This document shows positions 6,332 to 12,082 of a stretch of 13,648 nucleotides of DNA, piece by piece. Source of the stretch: Actinophytocola sp050699915 (GTDB lineage Bacteria > Actinomycetota > Actinomycetes > Mycobacteriales > Pseudonocardiaceae); the NCBI RefSeq assembly GCF_050699915.1, contig NZ_JBOHGA010000176.1, positions 1-13,648 on the forward strand, read 5' to 3'. The notes beneath the pieces are model-generated. The model was not told the origin of the DNA. It saw only the letters and a list, made by a program, of their open reading frames with translations, and made no database searches. Made by a program: the position numbers and the translations under genes. Position 1 is the first letter of the stretch. Every line of letters begins with the position of its first letter.

Positions 6332-6865
6332 ATGGAGACCGACCCGAACTGTGCCGTCGCGCACGGCGACGCCATCGCGCACGGCTACGAGCGAGCACTG
6401 CCGGAGACGCGCACGCTGGTGGCGGTGTTCGCCTCGCCCGTCGCGGAACACCTCCTCCGCTACGGCCGCGACCTCGGCTACCGCACCACTCTCGTCGAGC
6501 CCGAGCGGGGCCGGGTGACGAACGAGGAGGACGCCGAGACGATGGTCCTCCCCAACCTCCCGACCGACATCGACGGGGACACGGACGTGGTCGTCACCGA
6601 CCACCACCGCCCCGAGCTGGGCCTCTACCTGAGGGACGCGCTGGCGCTCGAGGTGCGGTGGGTCGGCATCATGGGCAACCCCCGCCACCCGGGCCCGCAC
6701 GTGGCCGCGTTGAAGGACCTGGGCGTCGCGGAGGACGACATCGCACGCGTCCACCGGCCCATCGGCCTCAACATCGGCTCGCGAACTCCGGCCGAGATCG
6801 CGATCGCCACCCTGGCGGGCCTGATCGCCGACCGCAACGAGAAGCCGGGCGGCTTCGACTGGTAG
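6332..6865 (+). CDS. Stand-alone XdhC-type Rossmann-domain protein, 177 aa
   Basis: The C-terminal half carries the XdhC Rossmann signature, with RPIGLNIGSRTPAEIAIA (142-159) and VVVTDHHRPEL (87-97). XdhC/CoxI-family proteins bind and sulfurate the molybdenum cofactor before insertion into xanthine or CO dehydrogenases. This protein has only the Rossmann domain; the N-terminal XdhC_CoxI domain of full-length members is absent, and the ATG at 6332 begins the recognisable fold. No molybdenum hydroxylase gene is nearby, so its partner is unknown and an NAD(P)-linked role is possible. Start-codon context is poor, with no Shine-Dalgarno, and only 18 bp separate it from the divergent nudC start, so its promoter must lie in or across nudC. 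The next gene downstream has its own promoter. Confidence 0.75.
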   Translation: METDPNCAVAHGDAIAHGYERALPETRTLVAVFASPVAEHLLRYGRDLGYRTTLVEPERGRVTNEEDAETMVLPNLPTDIDGDTDVVVTDHHRPELGLYLRDALALEVRWVGIMGNPRHPGPHVAALKDLGVAEDDIARVHRPIGLNIGSRTPAEIAIATLAGLIADRNEKPGGFDW

Positions 6866-6877
6866 CTCACACGGATG

Positions 6878-6907
6878 TTGCCGACCGCTCCCCCACCGAG
6901 GTAGCTT
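6878..6907 (+). promoter_or_regulatory. Promoter of the acyl-CoA operon
   Basis: The -35 is TTGCCG (6878-6883), followed by an 18-nt spacer and the -10 TAGCTT (6902-6907, fits TANNNT). The predicted start of transcription is near 6913-6914, inside the palindrome at 6909-6924. This leaves a ~41-nt leader with the Shine-Dalgarno GGAGGAA at 6941-6947. Confidence 0.6.
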
Positions 6908-6908
6908 C

Positions 6909-6924
6909 CTAAGCGCTTGCTTAG
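6909..6924. promoter_or_regulatory. Palindromic operator, probably for the operon's TetR repressor
   Basis: Arms CTAAGC (6909-6914) and GCTTAG (6919-6924) flank GCTT, giving a 16-bp dyad next to the -10 and over the predicted transcription start. The half-sites resemble those of TetR repressors that control actinobacterial fatty-acid and acyl-CoA genes. A repressor here would block open-complex formation. The TetR encoded at 10530-11147, the last gene of the operon, is the obvious candidate, released by an acyl-CoA intermediate. That assignment is inferred. Confidence 0.6.
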
Positions 6925-6954
6925 TCGCCTACCCAACCGTGGAGGAACAACGCC

Positions 6955-7710
6955 GTGGCCCACTCCCGTGTCGCGATCGTCACCGGTGCCGCTCGAGGCA
7001 TCGGGGCGGCGGTCGCCCAGCGACTCGCTCAGGACGGCTTCGCCGTGGGGGTCGTCGACCTCACCGAGGACTCCTGCGCGGACACCGTCGAGGCGATCAC
7101 GAACAAGGGTGGCCAGGCCATCGGGATCGGCGCCGACGTCACCGACTCCGCGGCCGTCAAGGCCGCCGTCGGACGGGTCGCACAGGAGCTCGGCCCGCCG
7201 ACCGTCCTGGTCAACAACGCCGGGATCACCCGCGACAACCTGCTGTTCAAGATGACCGAGGACGACTGGGACTCCGTCCTCGGCGTGCACCTGCGCGGCG
7301 CGTTCCTGGTGAGCCGCGAGGTGCAGAAGCACCAGACCGAGCAGGGCTGGGGCCGCGTCGTCAACCTCTCCAGCACCTCCGCCCTCGGCAACCGCGGCCA
7401 AGCCAACTACTCCACCGCCAAGGCCGGCATGCAGGGCCTCACCAAGACCCTCGCCATCGAGCTCGGCAAGTTCGGCGTCACGGTCAACGCGATCGCCCCC
7501 GGGTTCATCGAGACGGACATGACCGCGGCCACGGCCCAGCGGCTCGGCGTCGAGTTCGAGGACTTCAAGAAGGGCGCCGCGGCAATGATCCCGGTCCAGC
7601 GCGTCGGCCAGCCCGCCGACATCGCCGCGCTGGTCTCGTTCCTCGCCGGCGAGGAGTCCGGCTTCATCTCCGGCCAGGTCATCTACGTGGCCGGCGGACC
7701 CAAGGACTGA
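6955..7710 (+). CDS. SDR 3-hydroxyacyl-CoA dehydrogenase (FabG/MFE-2-like), 251 aa
   Basis: This is a classical short-chain dehydrogenase/reductase. The nucleotide motif TGAARGIG (10-17), NNAG (87-90), serine pair Ser139/Ser140 and YSTAK (Tyr152, Lys156) are all visible. Asp35 at the end of strand 2 (VGVVDL) favours NAD over NADP, as in oxidative enzymes rather than biosynthetic FabG. The usual tetrad Asn before helix 5 is His112 (VHLRGAF); the same VHLRG wording occurs in the dehydrogenase unit of peroxisomal multifunctional enzyme 2. With MaoC next to it, the likely reaction is (3R)-hydroxyacyl-CoA to 3-ketoacyl-CoA. The start is GTG at 6955, set by GGAGGAA at 6941-6947. It is first in a five-gene operon; MaoC follows after 3 bp. 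An annotation of 3-oxoacyl-ACP reductase is the alternative. Confidence 0.88.
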   Translation: MAHSRVAIVTGAARGIGAAVAQRLAQDGFAVGVVDLTEDSCADTVEAITNKGGQAIGIGADVTDSAAVKAAVGRVAQELGPPTVLVNNAGITRDNLLFKMTEDDWDSVLGVHLRGAFLVSREVQKHQTEQGWGRVVNLSSTSALGNRGQANYSTAKAGMQGLTKTLAIELGKFGVTVNAIAPGFIETDMTAATAQRLGVEFEDFKKGAAAMIPVQRVGQPADIAALVSFLAGEESGFISGQVIYVAGGPKD

Positions 7711-7713
7711 CAC

Positions 7714-8166
7714 ATGCGCACCTTCGCGAACCTCGACGAGCTGGCCGCGGCCAAGGGCGAGCACCTCGGCACGGGCGACTGGCTCGAGGTGACCCAGGAC
7801 CGGATCGACCAGTTCGCCGACGCCACCGGCGACCACCAGTGGATCCACGTCGACGCCGAGAAGGCCGCACAGGGCCCGTTCGGCACCACGATCGCCCACG
7901 GGTACCTGACGCTGAGCCTGATTCCCATGCTGGGCAAGCAGATCTACCACGTGGACGGCATCAGCATGGGCATCAACTACGGCCTCGGCAAGGTCCGCTT
8001 CCCCTCCGTCGTGCCGGTCGGCTCACGGGTGCGGGCGGGCGCCGACCTCGTCGACGTCGTGGACAAACCACAGGGTAAGCAGGTGACCGTCCGCATGACG
8101 GTGGAGATCGAGGGCAGCGAGAAACCCGCGTGCGTCGCCGAGTCGATGGCGCTGTACGTGCCATGA
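7714..8166 (+). CDS. MaoC-family (R)-specific enoyl-CoA hydratase, 150 aa
   Basis: This is a single hotdog-fold hydratase. The hydratase-2 signature is clear: ATGDHQWIHVD carries catalytic Asp40 and His45, followed by GPFGTTIAHGYLTLS (54-68). Length, N-terminus (MRTF) and motif positions closely match M. tuberculosis Rv0130 (HtdZ), whose structure places the catalytic pair at Asp40/His45 (recalled knowledge). It should hydrate trans-2-enoyl-CoA to (3R)-hydroxyacyl-CoA in the cytoplasm, feeding the upstream SDR. The ATG is 3 bp after the SDR stop, with AAGGA at the end of that gene as a ribosome site. Its stop overlaps the next start as ATGA (8163-8166), which implies translational coupling. 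Confidence 0.93.
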   Translation: MRTFANLDELAAAKGEHLGTGDWLEVTQDRIDQFADATGDHQWIHVDAEKAAQGPFGTTIAHGYLTLSLIPMLGKQIYHVDGISMGINYGLGKVRFPSVVPVGSRVRAGADLVDVVDKPQGKQVTVRMTVEIEGSEKPACVAESMALYVP

Positions 8167-9347
8167 CCGCCGAGGCGCTGCGCGAGCGGACACGCGAGTT
8201 CCTGGCCGCCAACGATCCGTCCACCATGGACCGGATCGACTTCCTGCGGGCGCGCTTCGACGCCGGCCTCGCCTGGGTGCACTTCCCCGAGGGGCTCGGC
8301 GGGCTCGGGCTCGCCCGGGAGCTGCAGAACGTCGTCGAGGCGGAGCTGGCCGGCACGCCCGACAACGACCCGCGGCGGATCGGCATCGGGCTCGGCATGG
8401 CGGCGCCGACCATCCTCGCCTTCGGCACCGACGAGCTGAAGCGACGGCTCCTTCGTCCACTGTGGACCGGCGACGAGGTGTGGTGCCAGCTGTTCTCCGA
8501 GCCGGGCGCCGGATCCGACCTCGCGGCCGCGGGCACCCGGGCGGTGCCCGACACGAACGACGGCGTCGACGGCTGGCGGCTCACCGGTCAGAAGGTGTGG
8601 ACCTCCAGCGCGCACAACTCCCGCTGGGCGATCCTGCTCGCCCGCACCGACCCGGACCTGCCCAAGCACGCCGGTCTCTCCTACTTCGTCCTCGACATGA
8701 AACAGCCGGGCGTCGAGGTCCGGCCGCTGCGCCAGATCACCGGCGAGGCGGAGTTCAACGAGGTCTTCATGACCGACGCGTGGATCCCGGACGCCGACCG
8801 GCTCGGCGAGGTCGGCGAGGGCTGGAAGGTCGCGCAGACCACGCTGATGAACGAGCGCGTCGCGATCGGCGGGCGACCCACGCCGCGCGAGGGCGGCATG
8901 ATCGGCGCGGTCGCCGGCACCTGGCGCGACCGCCCCGACGTCCGCACGCCCGAGCTGCACGACCGGCTGCTCGACCTGTGGGTGCAGTCGGAGGCGTTGC
9001 GGCTGGCCGGAATGCGGCTGCGTCAGCAGCTCGCGGTCGGCTCGCCCGGTCCCGAGGGCTCGGCGATGAAGCTCGCGTTCGCGCGGCTGTCCCAGGCACT
9101 GTCCGGCCTGGAGGTCGAGATGCTCGCCGAGGACGGCCTGCGCTACGACGACTGGACGCTGCGCCGGCCGGAGCTGGTCGACTTCACCGGGCGCGAGGCC
9201 GGCTACCGCTACCTGCGGGCGAAGGGGAACTCGATCGAGGGTGGCACCTCCGAGGTGCTGCGCAACATCATCGCCGAGCGCGTGCTCGGGCTGCCCGCCG
9301 AGGCGCGGGTCGACACCAAGGTCGCGTGGAAGGACCTGCCACGGTGA
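8163..9347 (+). CDS. Acyl-CoA dehydrogenase, catalytic-type subunit, 394 aa
   Basis: This is a FAD-dependent enzyme that oxidises acyl-CoA to trans-2-enoyl-CoA. The FAD/substrate motif WCQLFSEPGAGSDLA (107-121), TGQKVWTSSAHN (141-152) and the C-terminal SIEGGTSEVLRNIIAERVLG (357-376) are all present; Glu359 aligns with the catalytic Glu of medium-chain acyl-CoA dehydrogenase by eye. The start is the ATG of the ATGA overlap with maoC; an upstream in-frame ATG at 8130 is rejected because it lies inside maoC and adds no family sequence. The paired dehydrogenase 73 bp downstream lacks these catalytic features, so the two probably form a heteromer like mycobacterial FadE pairs. Chain length or ring specificity cannot be read from the sequence. 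Confidence 0.93.
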   Translation: MTAEALRERTREFLAANDPSTMDRIDFLRARFDAGLAWVHFPEGLGGLGLARELQNVVEAELAGTPDNDPRRIGIGLGMAAPTILAFGTDELKRRLLRPLWTGDEVWCQLFSEPGAGSDLAAAGTRAVPDTNDGVDGWRLTGQKVWTSSAHNSRWAILLARTDPDLPKHAGLSYFVLDMKQPGVEVRPLRQITGEAEFNEVFMTDAWIPDADRLGEVGEGWKVAQTTLMNERVAIGGRPTPREGGMIGAVAGTWRDRPDVRTPELHDRLLDLWVQSEALRLAGMRLRQQLAVGSPGPEGSAMKLAFARLSQALSGLEVEMLAEDGLRYDDWTLRRPELVDFTGREAGYRYLRAKGNSIEGGTSEVLRNIIAERVLGLPAEARVDTKVAWKDLPR

Positions 9348-9420
9348 GCGGAGCTTGCGGAGCGAACCATCAGACACAGGGCGACCGCGAGCGGCGCCAC
9401 CGAGCCTGCGAGGGGGCGTC
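9348..9420 (+). other. 73-bp spacer between the two dehydrogenase genes
   Basis: This is the only real gap inside an otherwise overlapping operon. It contains a short near-repeat, GCGGAGC at 9349-9355 and again at 9358-9364. It ends with GAGGGGG (9410-9416), a Shine-Dalgarno 4 nt before the GTG at 9421. The GAGC/GCGA-rich wording resembles dispersed intergenic sequence I recall from related actinomycetes, but one copy cannot show that. Confidence 0.4.
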
Positions 9421-10533
9421 GTGAGTGCTCCGCTGAACCTGCTCTACACCGACATCGAGGACCAGCTCCGGGCCAGCGTGCGGGACCTGTTGACCGACCG
9501 CGCGCAGCCGGCGAGCATCCTGGCCCGCTGCGAGACCGACAAGCCCTACGACCTCGACCTGTGGCGCACGCTCACCGCCGAGCTCGGCGTGGGCTCGCTG
9601 CACGTGCCGGAAGAGCTGGGCGGACAGGGCGCGTCCACGAGGGAGACCGCCGTCGTCATGGAGGAGCTCGGCCGGTCCGTCGCGCCGGTGCCCTTCCTCG
9701 GCAGCGCCGTGCTCGCCACGACCGCGCTGCTCGGCTGCGAGCCGACCGACGCGGTGCGCGAGCTGCTCGACGCGCTCGGCGCCGGCAGGTCGGTGGGCGC
9801 GCTGGCCGTGCCGCTGGGCGCCGCACCGGGTTCGGCGTTCCCGACCGGTGTGTCGGCGCAGGACGGTACGCTGCGCGGCTCGGTTCGCTCGGTCGGCGAC
9901 GCGCTCGCCGCCGACGTGCTGGTCGTGCCGGCCACCGGCCCGGACGGCCCAGGGTTGCACGCGGTGCCGGTCGACCAGGCGGGCGTGACCGTCGCGCCGG
10001 TGGTGTCGCTGGACCTGACCCGGCCGGTCGCGGACGTCACCTTCGACGGCGCGACGTCCACCCCGCTCGACGGGCCCGCCGAGTCCGCTCTGGACGGTGC
10101 ACTGTGGACGGCCGCGGGGCTGCTGGCCTCCGAGCAGATCGGCATCGCCGAGTGGTGCCTGACGAGCACGGTGGCCTACCTCAAGGAACGTCATCAGTTC
10201 GGCCGGCCGGTCGGCTCGTTCCAGGCGCTCAAGCACCGGCTCGCCGACCTGTTCCAGGAGCTCGCGCTGGCCCGCGCGACCGCCCGGGCCGCCGCCGACA
10301 CGCCGGGCACGTCCGGCGAGGCGCGCCTGGCCGCGAGTCTCGCGAACTCGTTGTGCTCGAACGTCGCCGTGCACGCGGCCGAGGAATGCGTCCAGCTGCA
10401 CGGCGGGATCGGCATGACGTGGGAGCATCCGGCACACCTGTATCTCAAGCGGGCCAAGGCGGACCAGGTGGCGCTCGGCACGCCGGGCCGGCACCGCCAG
10501 CTGCTCGCCCCGCTGGCCGACCTGCCGGCGTGA
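9421..10533 (+). CDS. Acyl-CoA dehydrogenase-like protein, probable non-catalytic partner subunit, 370 aa
   Basis: The acyl-CoA dehydrogenase fold is recognisable: an N-terminal helical domain with VPEELGGQG (62-70), a C-terminal domain with ERHQFGRPVGSFQALKHRLA (256-275) contacting the FAD adenosine, and CVQLHGGIGMTWEHP (323-337). Two parts are degenerate. The middle domain has no SEPxAGSD-type flavin motif, and the position of the catalytic Glu reads VALGT, with Leu352. In mycobacterial sterol catabolism, adjacent FadE genes form alpha2beta2 complexes in which one subunit lacks the catalytic base. This gene fits that partner role for the upstream dehydrogenase (inferred). The start is GTG at 9421 after GAGGGGG. 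The stop overlaps the TetR start as GTGA. Confidence 0.9.
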   Translation: MSAPLNLLYTDIEDQLRASVRDLLTDRAQPASILARCETDKPYDLDLWRTLTAELGVGSLHVPEELGGQGASTRETAVVMEELGRSVAPVPFLGSAVLATTALLGCEPTDAVRELLDALGAGRSVGALAVPLGAAPGSAFPTGVSAQDGTLRGSVRSVGDALAADVLVVPATGPDGPGLHAVPVDQAGVTVAPVVSLDLTRPVADVTFDGATSTPLDGPAESALDGALWTAAGLLASEQIGIAEWCLTSTVAYLKERHQFGRPVGSFQALKHRLADLFQELALARATARAAADTPGTSGEARLAASLANSLCSNVAVHAAEECVQLHGGIGMTWEHPAHLYLKRAKADQVALGTPGRHRQLLAPLADLPA

Positions 10534-11147
10534 CGCAGCTACCGGTCACCGAGGACCTCTGGCCGGACGTCCGGCCGGAGGCGGCGCGCCGGCTGATGGC
10601 CGCGGCGGTCGAGTCGTTCGCCGAGCGCGGCTACCACGCCACGACGACCCGGGACATCGCGACCGCGGCCGGGATGAGCCCGGCGGCGCTGTACGTGCAC
10701 TTCCCCGCGAAGTCGGCGGTGCTGTTCGCGATCAGCCGCAGTGGCCACGAGCGCACACTCGCGATGGTCGAGTCGATCGTGGCCGCCGACCCCGACCCGG
10801 TGACCACGATGCGCACGCTGGTCGAGCGTTTCGTGGCCTGGCACGCGAAGCGGCACGTGGTCGCCCGGGTGGTGCAGCACGAGCTGCACGCGCTGCCGCC
10901 CGACGACTACGACCTTGTCGTGGACCTGCGCCGGCGCACCGAGCGGCTCGTCCGGGAGGTGATCACCCGCGGCGTGGACGCGGGCGCGTTCACGGTGCCG
11001 GACGTGCGGACCGCCGCCCGCGCGGTGCTCTCGCTCGGCATCGACGTGGCCCGCTGGTACTCCCCGGCGAGCAAGCCCTCCCCGGCGATGCTGGGCCGCC
11101 AGTACGCCGACCTCGTGCTGAGCATGTTGGGCCACCGCGCCGGCTAG
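10530..11147 (+). CDS. TetR-family regulator (KstR2-like C-terminal domain), 205 aa
   Basis: The N-terminal TetR helix-turn-helix spans about residues 23-66, with AERGYHATTTRDIATAAGMS (31-50) and ALYVHFPAKSAVL (53-65). The C-terminal ligand domain ends ARWYSPASKPSPAMLGRQYA (174-193), which resembles the tail of KstR2, the CoA-ester-responsive repressor of mycobacterial sterol-ring catabolism. It probably represses its own operon through the palindrome at 6909-6924 and is released by an acyl-CoA intermediate (inferred). The start is the GTG at 10530 that overlaps the dehydrogenase stop by 4 nt (GTGA). The long open frame upstream in this register is a shadow of the dehydrogenase gene. It is the last gene of the operon; no convincing terminator follows before the convergent DeoR gene 109 bp on. 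Confidence 0.92.
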   Translation: MTQLPVTEDLWPDVRPEAARRLMAAAVESFAERGYHATTTRDIATAAGMSPAALYVHFPAKSAVLFAISRSGHERTLAMVESIVAADPDPVTTMRTLVERFVAWHAKRHVVARVVQHELHALPPDDYDLVVDLRRRTERLVREVITRGVDAGAFTVPDVRTAARAVLSLGIDVARWYSPASKPSPAMLGRQYADLVLSMLGHRAG

Positions 11148-11256
11148 GGCCGTCGGCCGGCACCTCCTACGCGGTCCGGGTCGGCATCGGGGCGTCGCTC
11201 AGGATCGCATCGTCGGGTGCGTCGTCGGGTTGACGGTGCCGCACTGAGCCGCGCGG

Positions 11257-12042
11257 TCACACCGTCTCGACCCGCACGCCCTCCGCCTCGAAGGCCTTCA
11301 CCAGCTCCGCGGGCGCGGCGTCGTCGGTGATCAGCAGGTCGATCGACGACGTGGGGCAGATGCGGGCGAACGCGTGGCGGCCGAGCTTCGAGCTGTCCGC
11401 CGCGACGGCGATCATCCGTGCGCGGTCGGCCATCAGCCGGTTGATGCTCGCCTCGCCCTCGTGGTGCGTGTAGGCGCCCTGCACCGGGTCGACCGCGTCG
11501 ACGCCGAGGAACACCACGTCCATCGTGATCTCGCCGAGGATCCGGGTGCCCAGCGGACCGGTCAGCTCGAACGACTGCGGCCGGGCGACTCCACCGGTCA
11601 CCACGAGCTTGACGTGCGGGCGCACCGCCAGCTCGCCGGCGATGTTGAGCGCGTTGGTGACGATCGTGATCGCCGGCTCGTCGGCCTGCGTGGCGAGGTC
11701 CGGGCGGATCGCGAGCGCGCGGGCGATCTCGGTGGTCGTGGTGCCGCCGTTCAGCCCGACCACGCCGCCGCGGGCGACCAGCGCCGCCGCGCCACGTCCG
11801 ATGCGCTCCTTCTCCGACGCGTGCCGCGCGGTCTTGTAGCGCAGCGGCAGGTCGTAGGCGACGTTGTTCGCGACCGCGCCGCCACGGGTCCTGGTCAGCA
11901 GCTGCTGCTCGGCGAGGTGGTCGAGATCGCGGCGAATGGTCGCGGCGGACACGTCGAGCTCGGCGGCGAGGTCATCGACGTCGACCTTGCCGCGCTGTCC
12001 GAGCAGGTCGAGCAGGGCGCTCAGCCGTTCGTAGCGATCCAC
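11257..12042 (-). CDS. DeoR/GlpR-family sugar-phosphate-responsive repressor, 261 aa
   Basis: The N-terminal DeoR helix-turn-helix is at residues 20-43 (VDVDDLAAELDVSAATIRRD is its core). The DeoRC sensor domain includes LNGGTTTTEIA (97-107), VTGGVARPQ (148-156), FLGVDAV (178-184) and ADSSKLGR (215-222), the usual phosphosugar-binding segments. It resembles AgaR-type regulators of N-acetylgalactosamine/galactosamine genes, but the effector cannot be fixed from sequence. The GTG at 12042 gives the standard DeoR N-terminus (xDRYERL) and sits 7 nt after a TACATT -10, so the transcript is probably leaderless. An upstream ATG at 12084 would add 14 residues unusual for the family and overlap the divergent kinase start. 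It is divergent from the ROK and PfkB kinase genes, which it most likely controls together with itself. Confidence 0.92.
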   Translation of the reverse strand: MDRYERLSALLDLLGQRGKVDVDDLAAELDVSAATIRRDLDHLAEQQLLTRTRGGAVANNVAYDLPLRYKTARHASEKERIGRGAAALVARGGVVGLNGGTTTTEIARALAIRPDLATQADEPAITIVTNALNIAGELAVRPHVKLVVTGGVARPQSFELTGPLGTRILGEITMDVVFLGVDAVDPVQGAYTHHEGEASINRLMADRARMIAVAADSSKLGRHAFARICPTSSIDLLITDDAAPAELVKAFEAEGVRVETV

Positions 12043-12049
12043 ATGGTGC

Positions 12050-12055
12050 AATGTA
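12050..12055 (-). promoter_or_regulatory. -10 element of the deoR-type gene
   Basis: The minus strand reads TACATT, then 7 nt, then the GTG at 12042. It matches TANNNT and places the transcription start at or next to the start codon. A clear -35 was not found. The element lies in the 40-bp divergent region, so regulator binding here would affect both directions. Confidence 0.45.
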
Positions 12056-12070
12056 AACCCCACTACCCGC

Positions 12071-12076
12071 GAAGGA
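12071..12076 (+). promoter_or_regulatory. Shine-Dalgarno of the ROK kinase gene
   Basis: GAAGGA lies 6 nt before the ATG at 12083 and supports that start. It also means the ROK mRNA has a leader, unlike the divergent regulator. Confidence 0.6.
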
Positions 12077-12082
12077 TCTGAC

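Noticed and set aside
9561..10529. Upstream extension of the TetR frame
   Set aside because: It is an alternate frame of the second acyl-CoA dehydrogenase; the GTG at 10530 in a GTGA overlap gives the normal TetR length.
11139..11161. GCCGGC ... GCCGGC hairpin at the TetR gene end as an operon terminator
   Set aside because: The stem is only 6 bp with an 11-nt loop and no T-run; GCCGGC is self-complementary and common at this GC content.
11210..11230. TCGTCGGGT repeated twice with a 12-bp period
   Set aside because: Only two copies in a GC-rich spacer; no partner structure and no sign of an operator.
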